A stretch of 64,000 bases of DNA, from assembly GCA_000827205.1 (NCBI GenBank), contig KN832557.1:8493-72492 (forward strand), in the 5' to 3' direction. Both the position numbers and the translations under genes were made by a program. Under the pieces are notes generated by a model. The model worked only from the letters and a program-made list of their open reading frames with translations. It had not been told where the DNA came from and did not search any database. This stretch comes from Plicaturopsis crispa FD-325 SS-3. Taxonomy: Eukaryota > Basidiomycota > Agaricomycetes > Amylocorticiales > Amylocorticiaceae. Positions 59,360 through 64,000 of the stretch are shown here, piece after piece (the first letter of the stretch is position 1; each line of letters begins with the position of its first letter).

Positions 59360-61410
59360 TTAGATATTATGATTAGACGGTCGATAGAAGTTGGTAGATG
59401 GTTTGAAACCAAGGTCGTCGAGTAAGTCGTCAGACGACGTAACTGCGATGAAGACTGTTTAGCAAGATGCTACTTTGGACTAACGCACTTTCCGTCAAGG
59501 TTTCGTTAAGTGGCCCCAAAAATTGATGTGCTCACTTTCTGCTAACACTTTTGCGGTAGCTCTTGTATCCTAGATAATGCAATGTGATGAGGAAAGACAG
59601 GGATGGAACCGTAGACAGATGACTGACGAGGGCACAAGTAAAATAGTGTTTGACTTCGCGCTTCTTGTTAGCAGTGCAGCCCTTGTGCTGCGATATGAAT
59701 TTGTGCAACAAGTCTAGGAAGGGCATACACATCAGGTGCGCCACGCAAGATCACAGACAAACTGCTCACAGTTGCAAACTTCGTCCACGTCGTTCTCTCC
59801 CCGATAGCTAGGGACGTGCTCCGCGAACCGAATACCGCTGTATAGCTTGTCGGCGAGCACGTCTTTTTTGTTTAGCATCAGGATGAGCTGTGCGTGGGCG
59901 AGGAGGCGGTTCGAACAGACACGCTTCCACAGCTCAAAGGTATCCGCCTTGATATCTCGTGTGAGCATAGTCTGCAGAGCGCACGGCGAGCCAGAAACAA
60001 CGAACCAGACGATTGGTATTGGGATCCTCGGCGAGATTCTGGTCGAAGGCGGAGATGGGCGCGACGAATATTATCACTTGCACTGTCGCGTGATTTATGA
60101 TCAGTGGGTAAAGGCGTCCCCCTTTTGCTGGAGGACTTACCGTTATCAAAATACGGAGCCCACGCAGCTATGCGCCTTCTGTTGAGTACGCGTACTCGAG
60201 GCAAAGCTCGAGCGATGTAGACGTACCACGTTGTCCCATTGCACCACCGACGTCGCAAACCAGCCAGTCCAGAGAGTTGTCCCCTGAACAGAATATACCG
60301 GTGTAAGCATGTGTACTGATTGCAAGAATGATATATAGGGCCTTACCTCGTTCAGGTGATATTCGATGCTGCTCAACACCTACGGTGTGCATCCTAGCTC
60401 GCAGGATATCATCTATACAGATGCGTGTTTCAATTCGGCTTTAGGGCACAACACTGAGAATATTGCTTACTCTGTGTGGGCTGATAATCTGGAGCCGCAA
60501 TTCTGTTCATCTCGGATAAAAAGCTGTGAGGAATAGTCTGATTAGGATGAAATGCGTATGCATCTGTGAGGACGGCTCACTATCCACTCTGCTCCGGTAA
60601 CGACACGTCCTCGAGCTTGAGCCATTCCTGGACCGCGTCACACGCCCAAAGCGCGTCGATATCACTCTTGCACGCCTCTATCACGCGCTGGGAGTCCTCC
60701 AGCCCTGCATCGTCGCGCCGATTACTGCTCGAGTTTCCGCGAAAAAAATGTTTCCACCGCGACCCGCTGCGCACGGAGACCTCGGATGCACTCCGCAGGC
60801 CATGGACGGGCGGAAGCTCGTCGGCTGCGAGGCGGCGGCTCAGGATCTCCTCGACATTCCGCAGCGGCGATAGAGTCAGGCGCAGGCGCAGGAAGTCGGA
60901 CGGATTCCGGGAGGAGGCTGTAGAGAGTCTCACTGGTTTTGTTTCTGGGAACGTGGAGGAAAGACGGGAATTGGAGGAGGGCGGGACCGAGGTGGTAGCA
61001 CGCTTTTGCACAGCGTCGAGGATAAAATTGACGGTCCGTGTCACGTTCAGGTAGATGATAGCGCGCCAGGCCTCGACTTCGGCTTGAAAAGCATTCGGTG
61101 CAAAATGAAGTTGGATGTTTTTCAGCATGGTCGATTTACCCGACTCTGCCTGACCTGACCTGGGGTATCAGCGATGCTTAGAAACCTTGAAAAAAAACGA
61201 GGTCTCACCGAGGAGCAATATTGTGACGGCAGGCTTCTGCTTCTTTTTCTCTATCCTCTCCGCCTCAATGCTCCGGTCGATGCCTTCACTGACGCGCCTT
61301 GCCTCCAGCTCCTTCGCCACACGCGCATCGCGTTCCGCACACGTCTCGTTCGCGGGTGGAGGCGGCGGCCATTGCGACTCGATGGAAGGGGCGCGTTGAC
61401 TGTTAACCAT
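59360..61410 (-). CDS. Atypical heterotrimeric G-protein alpha subunit
   Basis: The start at 61410 gives MVNSQRAPSIESQWPPPPPA. The GTPase P-loop GQAESGKST is formed across the first intron. The helical domain carries a long Ser/Arg-rich insert (about 60900-60700: RKPVRL-like and SRNPSDFLRLRLTLSPLRN). Switch I reads DDILRARMHTVGVEQHRI and keeps the catalytic Arg. Switch II is DVGGAMGQRAAWAPYFDN instead of the usual DVGGQRSERKKW, so the catalytic Gln is displaced. Then come VIIFVAPISAFDQNLAEDP, LILMLNKKDVLADKL (NKxD) and YFTCALDTRATAKVLAE (the TCA-T box). The DVGGA-x-GQR form defines the expanded basidiomycete G-alpha class. There is no MGxxxS myristoylation start. The C-terminal exon is uncertain: the stop could be near 59515 or, with one more intron, at 59360. 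Confidence 0.8.
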
Positions 61411-62536
61411 AGCTTCAGACGGATAGGATTAGAGTCAAGGAAAAAGAGGCAAAGACGCGCAGGTACTTTCTCGTTTAGATTATAAAACAATCATACAGCG
61501 CCACCGGGAATGCGGGAGATATGATAAAGCACTGTCGAGCGTCAGGAGTTAGGATCAAAAGAGGACGGAAATTCATCATTGCGTACGTCTATAAAATTAA
61601 ATCCCCGGCTCCGGATTGACTACGCGGGGGGCCGAGGGGGTGGCCATCCCTTTTATTGCCGTGCGGCAGCGTATACGGCCAGCAGACGGCCAGCAGGCGG
61701 TCCCCCGTGCAATGGCGCACACATTGAACAGATGGCTTTGCCAACATTGCCAACCATCCCGACTCCACCTGCGATCGATCCGCGTACGGCTGAAGACGTG
61801 TCTCAGGGCCGTCGCGCCCTCAAATGCGGCCACATACACCGGGTTTCTGCCTAGTGCAGCGTCTAATTGCACCCCCAGATCGTGCCTCGCGCAGAGCAGC
61901 AGGCGCGCTAAGCAGCAGCTGGTGGCGCGTATATTAGTTTGCAGTGCAGGAGCAATGGACCATGTCAGCGGGCATAGATTATCTTTGCCTTGGCTCGGCG
62001 ACCTCGGTGGATGCCAATATTGCAAAGAATGATGAAATTTTGAAACGGTCTCAGACCTGCCAAAGCATAGATACGAAGTCCTCGCACACCGCCCCCCCAG
62101 CCTTTGAAAAGACTCACCTGTTTTCTCCAGGTTTCGTAGGCTCTTGCTAGAATGAGCTAACCAGCGTCAAACATACTGAGTCTGTTGCGATGTTAAAGGA
62201 TCGAGTTGAAGCCGCGGCGAGCTGCGAAGCACTGATGCATGCGCACCACGAATACGAATACGACGGATCTCCGGCATCAAGCTTGGCGTTTATTTGCGAA
62301 GAGCGCGGTACCTGGCAGTGGTACCGGCAGCGCATATGTCTGCGATACATCCTACATGCATACTGAACGGCGCCGCATCTAATCATATCCTCCCTCAGAA
62401 GACCCCGAGCTTGATCCTGGCACCCTTACACTCCTTCCCCAGGACTCAATCGGCTCATCGACTCTCTCCAAAAGAGCATGTTCGGTGGGCCGGATTTTCA
62501 TCGGCAGATAACGTTCGGGCAGCAGTGCCCTATGCA
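61411..62536. other. Intergenic, no supported gene
   Basis: About 1.1 kb between the G-alpha start and the next gene's 3' end. Overlapping open frames of 130-140 codons at 61597-62032 on both strands have no recognisable domain. Nothing else is recognised. Confidence 0.45.
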
Positions 62537-63064
62537 TCAACGCCGCTTCGCCCTGCGCCGCTCGAGGCGCTTCGACTTGAAAGCTTTGTGATCCTCCTTC
62601 GGCCGCTCTTGGGGCTCTGCGTGCGAGCCCCAAAGAACGCACTCGCTGATCATCACATCGACGTCCGTGACACCGTACTCCGCGAGAACCTCGTCGCACT
62701 TGGCGGCCGCGACGGCGCCGTCCTCGCAGGAGAGCGTCCCGCGCCGGACACCGATGTAGAGGGTCAGAGGGCCCGGATACCAATACATGTCCTCCTCTTC
62801 GTAGGATCTGCGATGAACATTGATAGTGTTGAATTGGACTTTGAGAGAGTCGAGCGCGGACACGATTTTGTCCGGGAGGGTTCTACCATTCCATAGCTCC
62901 CTGAAGCTGTCGGCCCAGCCGGGCTCCTCTCCTTCGTAGTTCGGGTCATTGGGAAGGATCCTGGGTTTGATGCTTCGAGCGATTGACTTTAGATCTGTGT
63001 TATTGCCTGCGTCGACCTCTGCGGTGGAGGACGAAGGGACTGGGGCTGGCGGTGTGTTTGACAT
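62537..63064 (-). CDS. Uncharacterised basidiomycete protein, perhaps truncated
   Basis: A single open frame of 175 residues starting at 63064: MSNTPPAPVPSSSTAEVDAG. The middle is well ordered: DSFRELWNGRTLPDKIVSAL, DSLKVQFNTINVHRRSYEEE, YPGPLTLYIGVRRGTLSCED and KCDEVLAEYGVTDVDVMISE. This pattern (a size-limited N-terminal domain with a YIGVR-GTLS-EDG box and a DVDVxI-E strand) recalls a family common in agaricomycetes whose members are usually longer. After VMISE the sequence turns into a basic tail (FKSKRLERRRAKRR) and stops, so this copy may be cut short or frame-shifted. No function can be given. Confidence 0.55.
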   Translation of the reverse strand: MSNTPPAPVPSSSTAEVDAGNNTDLKSIARSIKPRILPNDPNYEGEEPGWADSFRELWNGRTLPDKIVSALDSLKVQFNTINVHRRSYEEEDMYWYPGPLTLYIGVRRGTLSCEDGAVAAAKCDEVLAEYGVTDVDVMISECVLWGSHAEPQERPKEDHKAFKSKRLERRRAKRR

Positions 63065-63566
63065 GATGGTTTCGGTTCAAGGAGGTTTTATGACACTCAG
63101 AGCCGCCGCGGCACGGCATCTGCCACATTTAATACTTACTGCTTTGGGACTACGCGAATCCTCGATGAAACAACGATCTTAACGCAAAGGCAAGTCAAAA
63201 GCAAGGCAAAAACCAAGCTGAACACGAAAAGACTGCTGTGTACAGAGCAGAACAGGTAAGAAATTTGACAAGTATTTCGTTTGTTTTTGGTGACGTTATG
63301 TACCAAGCGCTCAGCAGCGCACGTTGCAGTTTCGCCTCGAGGTGTCCGCCATTTTCTCTGACGTCCAATCGACGCCATTGTTCACCGCTTTTTATATCTC
63401 AACTGACGATACCCCAAAACGCCGCACGCCTCGTTGACGCTCAAGAACCCTGTAAGTAATAGTACATGAACGACACAGCTCTCATTTCAGACTTTCACTG
63501 CACGAAACGCGCCACAATTGCCTATACTATCCTCGCTGAACGCGCTCCCGAAACCTTGTACACACT
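63065..63566. other. Divergent spacer before GH16 gene
   Basis: About 500 bp between two divergent starts. It would hold the promoters of both. I see no gene. Confidence 0.4.
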
Positions 63567-64000
63567 ATGCGATCGAGTTTGCTGTATCTGTTCCTCTTCG
63601 TAACGACTGTACGAGCGTACAACATCGTACAAGACTACTCTGGCCAGAACTTCTTCGACGGTTGGGATTTCTTCGGGAACTACGTGAGTTGGGCCTTTAC
63701 AATGCTGTACTAATGGAAGGCTAACATCCATCCGTCTCCCGCGAAGGACAACCTAACTCTAGGTAACGTGCGCCACATCTACTGCAGTGGCGTTGCAGCT
63801 GACAAGCGCGCGCAGGCGACGTCTGGTGGCTCTCCGAGGTCGACGCGTTCTCCGAAGGCCTCGCCTATGTCAACGCCGCCGGGAACGCAATCATAAAAGT
63901 GGACAACACGTCCAACGTCGCGTACGGCCAGAAGCGCAACTCCGTAAGCCCCCCCTCTCCTGTCCTCTCCTCTTTGAAAATCGACTCCCGACGGCGTCCG
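63567..64000 (+). CDS. GH16-type glucanase, N-terminal part
   Basis: The gene runs off the right edge. The ATG at 63567 begins a signal peptide (MRSSLLYLFLFVTTVRA), followed by YNIVQDYSGQNFFDGWDFFG and NY. After an intron comes a 16-nt exon starting DNLTLG, and after another GDVWWLSEVDAFSEGLAYVN, then AAGNAIIKVDNTSNVAYGQK. This is the N-terminus of secreted laminarinase-like GH16 enzymes (endo-1,3(4)-beta-glucanase or related), which act on fungal or plant beta-glucans. The catalytic ExDxxE region lies beyond the window and cannot be checked. Confidence 0.85.

Overview
The window comes from a filamentous basidiomycete, most probably an agaricomycete. Genes are dense and carried on both strands. 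Almost every one is cut by many introns of about 45-70 bp with GT/AG ends and short CTNAC-like branch sites. Several families are typical of mushroom-forming and wood- or litter-decaying fungi: a GMC alcohol-oxidase-type enzyme, a secreted tannase/feruloyl-esterase-type enzyme, a GH16 glucanase, a GPI-anchored secreted protein, a tyrosine-kinase-like kinase domain and an expanded-class G-alpha subunit. No tRNA, rRNA, CRISPR array, viral or LTR element was recognised. One assembly gap of 461 N lies at 46770-47230.

Layout. 0.6-9.4 kb holds a BIR1/survivin-type protein (-), WAPL (+) and long-form tRNase Z (-). BIR1 and WAPL are head to head, WAPL and tRNase Z tail to tail. 9.7-17.5 kb holds two uncharacterised proteins, a GPI-anchored secreted protein and a multi-spanning membrane protein. 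18.5-23.7 kb holds an intact GMC oxidoreductase gene and a decayed fragment of a second copy. 23.7-34.8 kb is a conserved housekeeping block: PMP3, MSH2, a MYND-finger protein and the tRNA m5C methyltransferase TRM4/NSUN2.

35.4-42.0 kb is an accessory-looking stretch. It has a degenerate kinase domain without catalytic residues, a 279-bp hAT-type MITE with an 8-bp target duplication, a tannase-family gene broken by a 7-bp tandem duplication, and a 780-bp Mutator-type MITE with long inverted ends and a perfect 9-bp target duplication. 42.3-45.3 kb holds a La-motif RNA-binding protein. 45.9-48.2 kb is a degenerate satellite array around the N gap, followed by a strong hairpin and a Helitron-like 3' terminus.

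48.3-59.1 kb holds a large CCCH + RRM-like + RBR E3 ligase (-), divergent from a small ATP synthase subunit k gene (+). Two disordered-protein genes follow, one ending in an acidic WxW tail. 59.4-64 kb holds an atypical G-alpha gene, an uncharacterised gene and the 5' part of a GH16 glucanase that runs off the right edge.

The genes do not form one pathway. Themes that recur are genome maintenance and chromosome segregation (BIR1, WAPL, MSH2), tRNA maturation and modification (tRNase Z, TRM4), and secreted enzymes for plant material. The most unusual sequence features are an 8-nt microexon inside the FAD-binding motif of the GMC gene, a 15-nt microexon in the subunit k gene, the two well-preserved MITEs, the satellite with protein-like periodicity, and the broken tannase gene with a possible 27-nt intron.
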